From positions 744,001 through 808,000 of the forward strand of contig CANJKZ010001109.1 of NCBI GenBank assembly GCA_947471745.1: a DNA stretch of 64,000 nt, given 5' to 3'. Both the position numbers and the translations under genes were made by a program. Position 1 is the stretch's first letter, and each line of letters starts with the position of its first letter. The notes under the pieces are model-generated. The model was not told the DNA's origin. It saw only the letters and a list, made by a program, of their open reading frames with translations, and made no database searches. Source of the DNA: Closterium sp. Naga37s-1. Taxonomy: Eukaryota; Streptophyta; Zygnematophyceae; Desmidiales; Closteriaceae. This document shows positions 12,872-25,199 of the stretch, piece after piece.

Positions 12872-13903
12872 TGTTTACGGGAGTGGAGTGTTGGCCCTGC
12901 GGAGAGTCACTCTACAACGGTAGTGAGCTATTCTACGGGGTTGGCACGAACTACTAGAGGTGACTGTAGCTTTGCTTAGTTCCTTAGTGCTTGCGTATTC
13001 ACAGGAGTAATCGGCAAGAGTTTCCACTAGGTAAAGTCGAAATTACAGAATTTTTGAACAATGACAGAATGACTACATCAGGCACCTAGTAACCCTGCAA
13101 CTAGTGTGGTCGACTGCCAGCACAGCTCGGTCGACCGCCTGCCAGCGTTGCGTAGAGGAGCCGTGCCTGCACTGCAAAAAGGCGACCTGCTAACAGAGCA
13201 GGTCGACGACGTGCCAACGCTGCAGCAGAGCGGCTGCCTAGCGTTGCCCCGTAGAACACAACAGTGCACACGCTCGCAGGTGCGCGCAGACGATTGGCCC
13301 GACTTGCCTCGTTGGGCATCCGTCGGCTGTTGTCTGCGCCTGACGAGCCACATTGACTTCGGGATACCAGCCCAAAGTCGCCTGCGCCATTGCGACCTTG
13401 ACGACGTTCGCGTGCCTCCGCATAACTCATCGAGCAGGTTACCCGGTCGACCTGGTCGACCCCCATGTGCTCTGGTCGACCCCCAGGTGCCTCCGGCCGA
13501 CCAGCGGGTCCCTCTGGTCGACTATCAGGTGCCCCTGGTCGACCACAGCTCCTGTAGAGCTACCCCCTGGTCAACGGACCCCTTCCGTCGACCAGAACAG
13601 TCAGCGGTTGTCGCCGAGCTCCCCTCGTCGACCGCTGCTCACTTGTCAGGTCGACGGACTATCCCGTCGACCTCCCAGTCGAACTACCCCTCCTGGTCAA
13701 CGGCCCACCCGTCGCCCAGACCAGTCAGTTGCAGCTGTCAAGCTCTCTGGTCGACAGTAACACCACAGCGGTCCCATGCAGCTCGACGAAGCCTGTCAAG
13801 CAGCTCTCCCACTGTGAATGGTCGGCTGCTACTCTTGTACACCCGACCAAGTCGTCGGCGTTGCCCAAGCGAGGGCGGGGCCAACACTGCACTCCCGTTA
13901 ACA
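12872..13903 (-). repeat. LTR copy B (left arm of palindrome)
   Basis: 1,032 bp. The left end reads TGTTTACGGGAGT and the right end ACTCCCGTTAACA, a complete LTR with short inverted termini, in the same orientation as LTR A. It is separated from LTR A by 46 bp. No internal retrotransposon sequence is attached. Confidence 0.75.
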
Positions 13904-14993
13904 GGCCCCGCCCTCGCCTGGGCAACGCCGACGACTTGGTCGGATGTACGGGAGTAGCAGCCGACCGTTCACAGTGGAGAGCTGCTCGACAGGCTTTGTC
14001 GAGCTGCAGGGGACCGCTGTGCTATTGTTGTCGACAAGGGAGCTCGACGGCTGCAACTGACTGGTCTGGGCATCGGGTGGGCCGTTGACCAGGAGGGGCA
14101 GTTCGACTGGAAGGTCGACGGAGCAGGCCGTCGACCTGCAGCTTGACCGGGAGCTGTCCGTCGACCTGCAGCTCGACCGGGAGTAGTCTGTCGACCTGCA
14201 GTTCGACCAGGAGGTGGACGAAGCAGTCCGTCGACCTGACAAGTGAGCAGCGGTCGACGAGGGGAGCTTGGCGACAACCGCTGACTGTTCTGGTCGACGG
14301 AAGGGGTCCATTGACCAGGGGGTAGCTCTACAAGAGCTGTGGTCGACCAGAGGCACCTGATGGTCAACCAGAGGGACCCGCTGGTCGGCCGGAGGCACCT
14401 GGGGGCCGACCAGAGCACATGGGGGTCGACCAGGTCGACCGGGTAACCTGCTCGATGAGTTATGCGGAGGCACGCGAACGTCGTCAAGGTCGCAATGGCG
14501 CAGGCGACTTCGGGCTGGTATCCCGAAGTCAATGTGGCTCGTCAGGCGTAGACAACAGCCGACGGATGCCCAACGAGGCAAGTCGGGCCAATCGTCTACG
14601 CGCACCTGCGAGCGTGTGCACTGTTGTGTTCTACGGGGCAACGCTGGGCAGCCGCTTTGCTGCAGCGTTGGCACGCCGTCGACCTGCTCTGTTAGCAGGT
14701 CGCCTTTTTGCAGTGCTGGCGCGGCTCCTCTACGCAACGCTGGCAGGCGGTCGACCAAGCTGTGCTGGCGGTCGACCATGCTAGCTGCAGGATTGCTAGG
14801 TGCCTGATGTAGTCATTCTGTTATTGCTTGTTCAATCATTCTGTGATTCCAACTTTGCTAGTGGAAACTCTTGCCGATTTCTCCCGTGAATGCTCAAGCA
14901 CTTAGGAACTAAGCAAAGCTACGATCACCTCTAGTAGTTCATGCCAACCCCTATAGTCTAGCTCACTACCATTGTAGAGTGACTTTCCGCAGC
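13904..14993 (+). repeat. LTR copy C (right arm of palindrome)
   Basis: About 1.09 kb, inverted relative to copy B and matching it closely along its length. It lacks the first bases of the LTR at the palindrome centre and is cut at about 14993, before the expected terminus. It carries about three extra 36 bp units near 14126-14240 that copy B lacks. The large overlapping open frames on both strands here (13106-13957 and 13898-14779) are mirror shadows, not genes. Confidence 0.75.
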
Positions 14994-15530
14994 CACTTGT
15001 GCAGACGCAGTGATCAGGGTGTACAGACTGGACCTAGGCTGCCGTGGTGAATGTAGCAACGGAGCAAGGGATAAAGGTGTCAACCCAAACATCCTGAAGG
15101 ACTGCGTTGTTCACCAAGTTCGTCGAGAATGAGGGGAGGTGGAGGCCTGAAAGAGAGGCGAAGGGGACTGCCAGACACGAGAGGATAGTGGAGGCTCGCG
15201 CTACTACTGGGGCCCTAGTGAGGTCAGCTAGTAAGATTGGGACAGGTGCTGCGAGCGGTGTGACTGTGGTGCAATCACGAAAGAAGCAACGTGACGCTCC
15301 TGAGTCAAGTGTGAAAGTGTACAAGGCCTCAGCTGAGGGAGGACTAGTGGCGGTAGATGCACTACCACCTAGAGCTGGAGCAGGCTCACTAGCACCTAAA
15401 GCGGCAGCAAACTCACTACCACCTAGAGCAGCAGCCTCTACACAACCAAGGACGCCTCACTGAGAAACACAGTCACGGAGCCACTGCGGAGAGAAGATCT
15501 CCTGCTGACACTGCTGCCGCCACTGTTTAG
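14994..15530 (-). mobile_element. E3: copia protease-region fragment
   Basis: A minus-strand piece of the main copia family. At 15034-15324 it reads FTLDSGASRCFF and the downstream LHLPSFSTNL typical of the protease to pre-integrase stretch. A second short piece at about 15466-15525 resembles the spacer after integrase. No LTR is attached. A small fossil fragment abutting LTR C on one side and E4 on the other. Confidence 0.6.
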
Positions 15531-15559
15531 TCCACATAAAAGACACACGTGCACAGACA

Positions 15560-17125
15560 CTGGTTCTGGTGGCACTACACAGCCGCGCCTATTCTTCGCT
15601 CCACCGTCTCCGTCGTCTCAGCCACCGCCTGACTCTGTGCTTCGCTAGGTTCTTAGTCTCCCTTCGTCTACTGGTCTTCCATTACAGCCTGTCTCACCGC
15701 TGCCTGCTCCTTCTCCTTACACTGAGCAGACAGGGGGTCTTACTGAGCGTCGTGAGCCTGCGTCCCGTCCTGTCTCGCCTGACCGTTCTGGTAGTTCCGG
15801 TCATCGTGTTCCTCGACGGAGACGTGGGGGTACTGAAGTCGGAGCTGCAGAAAAGACACACGTGCACAGACCTGGGTGAACTGCGCAGCTACCTTGGCTT
15901 GCTGATCACCCGGGACAGAGCACGCCGCACCATCACACTGACTCAGTCACACATGGTGCAGCAAGTCCTTCAACGCTTCGGTTTCACCTGGTCCTCAGCA
16001 CAGGCCACTCCTCTGGCTACAGGTCACTCGCTCTCAGCTCCACCTTCGGACGAGTCCGTAGAGCCGAGTGGTCCTTACCCAGAGTTAGTGGGCTGCCTCA
16101 TGTACCTGATGACTTGCACTCGTCCTGACCTTGCGTACCCTCTTGGCCTTCTGGCTCGCTACGTGGCTCCTGGTCGGCACCGAAAGGTGCACATGGATGC
16201 TGCCAAGAGGGTACTACGCTACTTGTGCAGTACATCGGGCATGGGGCTCGTGCTTGGAGGACGGGGTGACGTTGTCCTCACAGGTCACTCGGACGTCTCT
16301 TGGGTTGACGACCAGGCTACGCAGCGGTCGTCACAGGGTTACACCTTCAGCCTTGGTTCTGGTTCAGTTTCCTGGCGTTCTACACGTTCGTCTTCAGTTC
16401 TCGGCTCCAGCTGTGAGGCAGAGATCTACGCCACAGCCATGGCTGCACAGGAGCTGCGCTGGCTCACCTACCTGCTGACCGACTTGGGAGAGAGGCCTCG
16501 TTCTCCTCCAGTTCTGTACGTCGACAACAAGGCCGCCATTGCCTTGTGTCAGGAGCACAGACTGGAGCACAGAACAAAGCACATCGCTCTCCGTTACTTT
16601 CTTGCTCGAGAGCTGCAGCAGCGTGGCCAGCTTCGTCTTACCTACGTGGCCACTCGGGCCAACACTGCTGATATATTCACCAAGGCGCTTCCGCCTGGTG
16701 ATTATCAGCGTTTCTGCACTTTGTTAGGCCTTGTGCCCACTCTTCCTCACTTGCTGTAGGCTTTGTTTGTACCATGATTTATATGTATTCCTGCATACTT
16801 GTTCTTGTAGGTAGATATCACTGTACTGTTGCTGTTACATATATATTTCTGCATGTGAACTGGCCTTGTGGCCTTCTTGCTTGTGCTCAGACTGCGTGGT
16901 GACGTTGTGATCCACCCTGAGCTTGCTTTGCACTTCCTGACTGGTCTTGTGACCCTCTGTTTTCCCCCATTTTGCCTATGGGGGTGTGTCAAACATATGT
17001 ATATATGTGTTATAGTTTGGGTAGGCTTAGTGGGGTACTTACTGTGGGGTACAACCCCTTGGGTTTTCACTTTGTACCAACCCTCTCGATAGTCGAAACC
17101 ACCTTTTTCCCGTAAGATTCTAACA
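15560..17125 (+). mobile_element. E4: 5'-truncated copia, RT end to 3' LTR
   Basis: Plus-strand main-family copy. It begins in the spacer before RT, has an internal deletion into the late RT region (about 15840), then RT end and RNase H to 16759, the 3' non-coding block 16760-16986 and LTR 16987-17125. The 3' LTR resembles that of E10 more than those of E7 or E8, so E4 and E10 look like one subfamily. It lacks gag, protease, integrase and the 5' LTR. Confidence 0.82.
16987..17125 (+). repeat. E4 3' LTR
   Basis: About 139 bp, TGTCAAACATATG...TTCTAACA, directly after ctatgggggtg. The 3' edge is set by family alignment. Confidence 0.75.
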
Positions 17126-17177
17126 GAAACTAGACGAGGGAAAGATTGCATTGAGAAGAAGGTTGGTACAAGTACTA
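17126..17177. other. Short LTR scrap interrupted by the MITE
   Basis: The words gtacaagtacta (before the MITE) and accctaattggg (after it, 18133 on) are contiguous in minus-oriented LTRs of this family, so the MITE landed in an LTR remnant. Confidence 0.55.
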
Positions 17178-18130
17178 CCGTATCACCCTGGATATAAGCG
17201 AAGGTGCGCCAGGCCCTCATATCAGGTTTTTTACCCTGATTTGACTGATTTTCAGCCTTTTTTTCTGTACCAACCCTGAACTTTCAGCCTTTTTAATTTT
17301 GTAACCCTGAAATTTCAGCCTTTTTTCATGGAAGGGGACTGATTTTCCAGCCTTTTTTCGAACGTGTACACTGAATGCAGATTCTGCATCCTTCCTGTAA
17401 AATACCCGAGATTATCGGGACTACTGCCGAAGGGGAAGGTCCCCGGTTCGATTCCCTGTATCGTCATATCTGGTTGGGCCTGGACTTGTAACCACAAATG
17501 TTAATTACATGAGATCAGGCTTTTTTTTTTAGGAACCCTGAAATTTCAGGCCTTTTTTTTTTAGGAACACTGACAATCAGCCATTTTTTTTTTCACAAGG
17601 ACCTTGATGCATCAGGGTCCCTGAACGTGAATATGAGGGCGTGAGGTGCGCTTATAGTAAAACAATGTTTTTAGGGGGGTGCGCTTATAATTGAGTCAAA
17701 ATTACAAGTGCATGTGCTTATAAAATGACAAATATAATTTTACAAATTTCTAACACCAAACTGTAGATCTCGTGCCTTCCATTTCAATCGAGTCGAATTT
17801 ACATGGGGTCGTGAGTGAAAATTTCGCGCGCGCTGGCAAAAACATTCGATGTGACCCACAGGGCACCCCTGACAGCTCATGCTGACTGGACTAGCAGCCT
17901 GTGCAGGGTTTGAAGTCGACAGAACCGCATTTGAGAAGTATCAGCCTGCTAAAGTGAAAATCATTTCAGTATTTCGACACGTTTTTAATTTTAAAAATAT
18001 GATGCGCTTATAATAAATCAAGGTTTTACAGGGGGTGCGCTTATAATTGAGGATGGACCATAAGCCCATTGCTCGAGATATAAGCGCATGCGTTTAACAT
18101 AGGCATGCGCTTATATCCGGGGTGATACGA
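17178..18130. mobile_element. TIR element/MITE with TA target repeat
   Basis: 953 bp flanked by TA (17176-17177 and 18131-18132). The ends are inverted repeats of about 23 bp, CGTATCACCC then GGATATAAGCG, with two mismatches. Subterminal copies of GCGCTTATA recur near 17649, 17680, 18003, 18035, 18070 and 18103. No transposase frame is visible and the middle is T-rich. A TA target and this end structure fit a Tc1/mariner-type non-autonomous element. It lies inside a copia LTR scrap whose halves match the family LTR on both sides, which independently confirms the borders. Confidence 0.8.
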
Positions 18131-18147
18131 TAACCCTAATTGGGTTA

Positions 18148-18678
18148 GATTCTCCTCTGTCGAGAGCCGCGACTGGAGAGCAGAGTGAAGCACATTAACG
18201 TCAGGTACTTTCTTCTGCGAGAGTTGCAGAGGTGTGGACAGGCTCGTTTCGACTTTGTTGAGTCCGAGGCCAACACTGCAGACATCTTCACCAAGGCCCT
18301 GCCGCCTTGTGACCACCAGAGGTGTTGTGTGCAGTTAGGTCTCGTTGACACAGGTTCTCGCCTTGCATAGTCTTGAGTTCTCTCCTTGCTTTGTTTATAC
18401 ACTTTATATATACCTCTGTGAACTCTTGAACTAGCCTTGTGGCTCTTTTGCTTGTGCTCGGAGTGTGTGGTGACGTTGTGATCCACCCTGAGCTCTGTTT
18501 CTTTGTGACTGGTCTTGTGACCGTACACTTTTGGTTCTGCTTGACACCCTTCACTTAGACTATGGGGGAGTGTCAAATGTTGTAGTCTTAGTGATGTGTG
18601 TTATAGGGGGTACAACTGTTAGGGTTAGGTTTATGTACCCCAACCAACCTAGCGAAACCAACACTTTCATTCTTAACA
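18148..18678 (+). mobile_element. E5: copia RNase H tail and 3' LTR
   Basis: A plus-strand remnant: RNase H end (KHINVRYFLLRELQ, ANTADIFTKALPP), then the family 3' non-coding block from 18368 and an LTR at 18571-18678 (108 bp, TGTCAAATG...CTTAACA). It is more diverged from the other copies than E4 is. E6 begins at its last base. Confidence 0.75.
18571..18678 (+). repeat. E5 3' LTR
   Basis: 108 bp, shorter than the usual 130 or so; preceded by ctatgggggag. Confidence 0.65.
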
Positions 18679-18725
18679 CTACCCCACTACAGCCTACACA
18701 ATATAAACATTACAACCGTTTGACA
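18679..18725 (-). repeat. E6 partial 3' LTR (U3 side)
   Basis: 47 bp: the first third of an LTR, from TGTCAAACGG to GTAGTGGGGTAG, then directly E5's LTR end. Confidence 0.65.
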
Positions 18726-21700
18726 CACCCCCATAGGCAAAGTGGGGGAAAACAGGAGGTCACAAGACCAGTCAAGAAAAAGAAAAGCAAGCTCAGGGTG
18801 GATCACAAGGACACCACACACTGTGAGCACAAGCAAATGGCCACAAGGCCAATTCACATGCAGAATTATATAAACGAAAACAAACAGTACAGTGATCATA
18901 ACCTAGCAGGGGTAAGCATGCAGGTATATCTATATAGATCACAATAAAAGCAAAGTCACGTAGTGAGCAAGTGAGGCAAAGTAGGCAGAAGGCCTAAATC
19001 AGTACAGAAGCGCTGATGATCACCAGACTGAAGTGCCTTGGTGAATATATCAACAGTGTTGGCACAAGTGGCCACGTAAGCAAGACAAAACTGACCACAC
19101 TGCTGCAACTCTCGAGCAAGGAAGTAACGCAGAGCGATGTGCTTTGTCCTGTGCTCCGATCTGTGCTCCTATCACAAGGAAATCATGGCCTTGTTGTTTA
19201 CGTACAGAATTGGAGGAGAACGAGGCCACTCTCCCAAGTCGGTCAGCAGGTAGGTGAGCCAGCGTAACTCCTATGCAGCCATGGCCCCTGCGTAGATCTC
19301 AGCCTCACAACTGGAACTGAGAACCGAAGACGAGTGGGTAGACTGCCAAGAAACAGAGCCGGAGCCAAGGCTGAAAGTGTAACCCTGTGAAAGTGCCTCA
19401 GTGTCAGCAGTGGAAAAAACCAAGTCGTCGACGTACACGAGGATGTAGAATGGCAGCAGCGAAGTGACGGTGCGTAGAAACAACGACGGGTCAGTAGTCG
19501 AGGGAGCAAACCAGAGAGCCGCAAGCGTCGTACTCAGTGTGTCGTGCCAATCGCGAGGCGCCTGGCGGAGACTGGCCGCAGGAGGCTCCACTGGGTACCC
19601 GCAGGAAACGACCAAGTGAAGCCAGGTGGGCGGCGCAGCCAGATCTCCTCGTGCAGGCTGCCCTGTAAGAAAGCTGTACTGAAGTCAAGAGAGTGAAGCT
19701 CGTAGTAACGCTGAGCGGCGACGTGCAGCAGCACCCGAAGAGTGGTCATCTTCGGGGTAGGGGAGAAGGTCTGGAAGAAGTCAACTCTCTATCGCTGACT
19801 AAAGCCTCGTGCAATGTAACAAGCCTTGAAGACCGGCGGGGAACCCGACAGCCGCTTCACCCTGAAAATCCACATGCCATCGACTATGTTCGCCCCAGAA
19901 GGGGGAACTGCGTCGACGTAGGTGCCAGAGGACTTCCAGGATGCCATCTCTGCGTCCATGGCTGTCTGCCACTAAGAGGAGTAGGGACCCGTAATCGCTT
20001 CTGCTTAAAAGAGCGGGTTCGGGATGTCTGGTGCATCCGAGTCTCCCTCGGGTGCAAGCAGCATGGCAACGAGATGAGGTACAGCAGCTGCAAGATACTC
20101 AAAGTCTTCCTGCCTGTCCTCAAGGACGTCCGTGCCAAGAGCACACTCACCCCCAACGGACGGAGGACAGACAGACTCAGACTCAGCAACAAGACTAGCA
20201 GCATAGTCGAGACGACAGGAGGCAGCAAAGTCAACAAGCTCAGCAACTAGGGCAGACGCAGCAGTGGACTCACATGAAGGGTCAGTGACAACAGTGGCTA
20301 GAAGACGTGTGATACTAGGACTTGCAGTACGAACTAAGTCAGACTCAGGGTCCGGACCGTCAGCAAGTGAGGATGCAGGAAGAGACAACAGGGGAACTCG
20401 CAGTGGAACAGAGGAAGGACAAAGTGCCATAATGTGAGTGCCAGGGACACGAGGAGGACGCGGACAAGGAACATGACGACCAGTGCGAACAGCGCGAACA
20501 GGCGAGGCAGGACGAGACTCCGGCTCACGACGCTCTGTAAGAGAGTCTATCTGCTCAGCGTAAGGAGAAGGAGCAAGCAGTGGGGAGTCTGGCTGTAATT
20601 ATGGCTGCGACTGGTGAGGCGGTGGACAAAGTAAGCGAGGAGTAAGGCCAGTAGAAGACGGGAGACTAAGAACCTGTCGAAGGACCGAGCCAGGTGGCGG
20701 CAGAGACGATGGCGGCGGCGGAACGAAAAACGGTCGCCGCTGCACATTGCCTCCAGCACCAATACCGCCAGCTCCAGCACCCCCAGCGCCAAAACCTCCA
20801 GCTCCAGGGTTTCCAGATCCAGCACCTCCAGCGCCAGCGCCTCCAGCTCCAGTGCCTCCAGCTCCAGCTCCTCCAGCTCCAGCGCCTCCAGCGCCAGCGC
20901 CTCCAGCTCTAGGATCTCCAGCTCCAGTGCCTCCAGCTCCATGGTCTCCAACTCCAGTGCCTCAAGCTCCAGCGCCTCCAGCTCCAGCGCCTCCAGCTCC
21001 AGGGACTCAAACTCCAGCGCCTCCAACACCACCAGCTCCGGCAGCTCTAGTACCTCTAGTACGAGCACCTCCAGGACCAGCAGCTCCAGTAGTAACTCCA
21101 GCACCTCAAGGACTAGTGGCTCCAGCACCTCCAGCTCCAGTGCCTCCAGCGGCAGGGCCTCCAGCTCCACCAGCGCCACTCCTAAGGGGTGTACGCCGAG
21201 CAAACCACTCGCGCAGCTGCCGTGGTGAGAGAGGCTCCCGCCGGTGAGACAGTCGTGGCGAGGCACCCGCAAGACCTCCGGCAGACGCAGTATCCCTAGG
21301 CTCAGCACCCCCAGACTCCGCACGCTCAGACTCAGCACCCCCAGGCTCCGCACCCTCAGGCTCAGCACCCCCGGGCTCCACACCCTCAGGCTCAGCACCC
21401 CCAGAATCCGCACCCTCAGACTCAGCACCCCAAAGCTCCGCACCCCCAGGCTCAACACCTCTAGGCTCCGCACTCGCAGGCTCAGCAGCCCCAGGCTTTG
21501 CACTCGCAGGCTCAGCACCCCCTGACGCAGCACCCCTAGCAGCACCCGAGTCTACAGTGACCTCGACAGGCTCAGCCAGGGGGAGTGGGTCTACCTGAGA
21601 CACACCTGAGGGAGCAGGACCCTGAGGGGGGAGGGTGTCTACCGGAGGGGGACCTGGAGCGAGGAAGAGCGGCAAGGGGGGGGGGGGGGGGAGAGGGGCA

Positions 21701-24539
21701 GTGCGGTAGGGGAAGAGACGGTAAAAGGGAACCGACTCGTCAAACGTGACGTCCTGAGAGGGCAGGACACGGCGCGAGGTGGGGTGGTAAAACTGCCAGC
21801 CAGGCGCGTCAGCGGGAAAGCCAAGGAAGACGCAGGGAATGGCGCGGGAGGAGAGCTTGTCCGTGGAAGTATCGCGTACAAAGGCGCGAGAACCCCAGAC
21901 CCAGAACACTGACGCATCGCCAACCTTCCCCGTCCAATGCAGTGTAGGCGAGGTCTCCGGCAAGGAGACACGGGGCCAGAGGTTGAGCTGATGCGCAGCG
22001 TACCGGACCGCAAACGACCACAGAAAATGGGGAGCAACCGCATGGATCATGGAGGTACAAACCACCTCCATGACTAAGCCAATGCAGCGCTCAGCAATCC
22101 TATTTAGCTGCGGGGAGGCCGGTAGCGTGAATGACTGGAGGATGCCCTCCCCACGACAAAATTCCCGCAAGAGGTCGGAGGAGAACTCACCACCTTTGTC
22201 AGAGTGCAGACGCAGGACAGGAAGGTCCTCACGGAACCGCTCACGGGGCTAGAGACGGACTGCGCGGATCCAAGGGATCAAGACATCAGGGACCTCACCC
22301 TTGCTGCGCAAGGGGAAGACCGTGGTGTAACGCGTGTAGTCGTCAACAACCAGCAGGAAGTAGCGCTCGCGGTCTAGTCCACTGACGTGGGCTGGGCCCC
22401 ACACGTCTATGTGGAGAGTCTGCAGGGGAGCAGTCGTCGGGGGAAACGATGAGTGAGGAGCGGCACGCTGCCGCCCCTCGACGCAAGGAAGGCAGGGCGG
22501 GGCAAGCGAGGGCGGGAGGGGAGGCAGAGACCTGGGAAGACCAGAAACAAGGAGGCGGGAGTGCATGCCACGAAGGCGTGGCAAGGAGGGGTGACCAAGT
22601 CGGTGGTGCCAAAGGAGAGTCTGGTGTGACAGGAGGCGACACGAATAGGGGGCGGCTACCCGACCTGACGCAGACACCTGACCAGAAGCAGCTACCTGAG
22701 CAGGCTCAGTAGTGAGTGTGTACAGACTCGACCCAGGCCGACGGGTGAACGTGGCCAGGTGACGGCCCGTCCGTGTACACGTGCAGATTGCCACACGTTG
22801 ACCCCCAGTAGTGGTGGTAGTAACCATCGCATCCTGGAGGGCAGCGGTACTCACCAAGTTCGTAGAGAACCAGGGAGGTGAAGACCTGACAGTGAGCCAG
22901 ACGGAACCGCTGGACACGGGAGAACAGTGGTGGAACGTGCAAGAACTGGGCCCCCTGAGGGGTCAGCCAGTCTGACTAGAACAGGTGCAGGGAGTGTAGT
23001 GAGTGTGGTACTTTCACGAAAGAAAGAGCGGGAAGTACCTAAGTCAAGTATGAAGGTGTGCAAGGCCTCAGCAGGCGCAGTACCAGGGAGAGCAGACTCA
23101 CTAGCACCTAGAGCAGCATCCTCTATACCTGGGTCGGGCGGCACACACAGGCAAGAGTCACCCTCAGCACTAACAGTCAAGGCATACATGGCAGCAAGGA
23201 TAGCATCATAGTCAGGAGCAAAGATATCAACACCAGAACTAAGCATCTCTAGCCAGCGGGGGCACTTAGCCTCGTCGCCAAACTCTGCGCGCCAAGAATC
23301 GTCAAGGTGGGAGAAGCAGCGGTGCTGTGTGTGAAACTTCCCGCATGTCTGACCAGCGCGGTCACCTGTGTGAATGACATACGGGCAGCGAGCACTACCC
23401 ATACAAGCCCCACGCTGAGCAAACCACTCACGAAGCTGCTAGGGCATAGGGGTCTCGCTCGGACGCTGCTGCTGCCTCTGGCCACCCCCATAACCTCCCC
23501 ACTGAGCAGCTCCACCCCGACCGCCACCACTGCCGCCTCCACCACTCCCACTGCCGCCACCTCCGCCACCACCACTCCCACCACTGCTACCACCGCCGCC
23601 ACCGAAGGCCCCACTCCCGCCACCACTCCCACCGCCACCTCCGCCACCTCCACCGCCTCCACCGCCTCCACCACCACCACCCCCGCTACCACCTCCACCA
23701 CTCTTGCGTCCCTTGCCCTTGCTGCTGCGGCGCTTACCACTAGGAGCCGAAGGACCCCTGACCTCCTCAGTACCAAGGATGTCAAGAGCAGCAGCAGAAG
23801 CGTAGGGGGGGGCAAGGGGGGAGGGGGAACACCCCTCTAATAAGGGTGTGCGAGGAGTGCCACGAGCAGCACCTAAAATGACTATGCTAGTCTTAGCTTC
23901 AAGGAGGTGCTTCTCGAGCAGGTCGACAGTGAGGTCTGTGGGGTCAAGTGCGAGAAAGTGGTCCCTGACTGCGCGAAGAGAGTCAGGGAGGCGGGTGACT
24001 ATGAAGTAGAGAGTGATGTACATCGGGGGCGGGTTCTTGTCTAGGAACTCGACTTTGAGGGCAGCACGGTAGCGAGTGTCGCTAGTGCGAAGGTGGGTGA
24101 TGAGGTCCTCGACTGTGGCAAAGGCTGACAGCTCGAGAAAAAGGTAGGGCAGTATAAGGCGGCTGAGAGTAGCAGTGGCAGGGGAAGAGTAACGAGCGAC
24201 TACAGCCTTGTGCAGGGCTTTAGCAGTCTTGTGCTGGCCAAAGTGAGCGCGTTCGGCTAACGGCAGGTGATTGCGAACGGCTAAGCGAGCAGCAGCGTCA
24301 CGGGTAAGCCACTATGAGCGAGTCGCACTTTCAGCTGTGTCGGGAGGGGCGAGAGAGGCTCCAAACGTGTGGTCAAACAACGAAACGCTGTCTCTTGAAT
24401 TGCTTAGTAGGTACAGCTGTAAGTCATCGAGCCACGTATTGAACTGGATCAAACGTCCCTCAGGATCGAATGTGAGATTGCTGAGAGTAGCCATAGCGGG
24501 CAGAGCAGGGTGGTGTGTGACAAGCAGGGCGGCGCGCGT

Positions 24540-25125
24540 GCACTAGGAAATCGCTTAGGGCAGGGCAGGGCGGCGCATGGCCAAGACAGGGCGGAGCGTA
24601 GGGCAGGGCAGGGCAGGGCAGGGCACGGGCAGGGCAGAGCAGCACGCGGGCAGGAAATGGCGGCGTGCGGCTAGCAGGGCGGCGCGCGGGCAGGCTGCAC
24701 GGCGGCGCGCGGGCAGGAACGGCGGCGCGCGGCGAGTAGGGCAGCGCGTGGGCAGGAAAGGGGCGGCGCGCGACCAGCAGGGCGGCGCGCGGGCTGCAAA
24801 GGGCGGCGCACGGGCTCCAAAGAGCGGCGCGGCAGCCAGCAGGGCAGCGCGCGGGCAGGGCAGGGTGGCGCGCGGGCAGGGCAGGGCGGCGCGGCAGCCA
24901 GCAGGGCGGTGCGCGGGCAGGGCAGGGCAGTGCGCGGCCAGCAGGGCGGCGCGACAGGCAGGGCAGGGCGGCGCGCGGCTAGCAGGGCGGCGCGACGGGC
25001 AGGGCAGGGCGGCGCGGCAGTTAGCAGGGCAGCGCGCGGCTAGCAGGGCGGCGCGATGGGCAGGGCAGGACAGCGCGACTGGTGGGGCAGCGCGACGGGC
25101 AGGGTAGGGTGTCACGAGCAGGGTA
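24540..25125. repeat. E6 leader: GC-rich tandem repeats
   Basis: Degenerate units around GGGCAGGGCGGCGCGCGG between the primer site and gag. Open frames of 176-186 aa on both strands are composition artefacts. Confidence 0.75.
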
Positions 25126-25187
25126 ACGCGCTACGGGCAGGGAACTGTTCGGTGGGCCAAAAAAAAAACGGTTCTAGAACAGGACCC

Positions 25188-25199
25188 GCTCTGATACCA
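25188..25199 (-). other. E6 primer-binding site
   Basis: It reads TGGTATCAGAGC in element orientation, directly after the LTR end TGACA. This is the initiator tRNA-Met-type primer site common in copia elements. Confidence 0.82.

Noticed and set aside
13106-14779. Two long open frames of 283 and 293 aa on opposite strands with almost the same protein
   Set aside because: They are mirror images produced by the LTR palindrome; the composition follows GTCGACC-rich LTR DNA and no domain is recognisable.
17395-17475. tRNA-like box ggttcgattcc
   Set aside because: It matches a B-box word, but the flanks do not pair as a T-stem and no A-box or cloverleaf can be drawn. It lies inside the MITE.
24555-25115. 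176-186 aa alanine/arginine/proline-rich proteins on both strands
   Set aside because: They are composition artefacts of the E6 GC-rich leader array; both strands stay open for the same reason.
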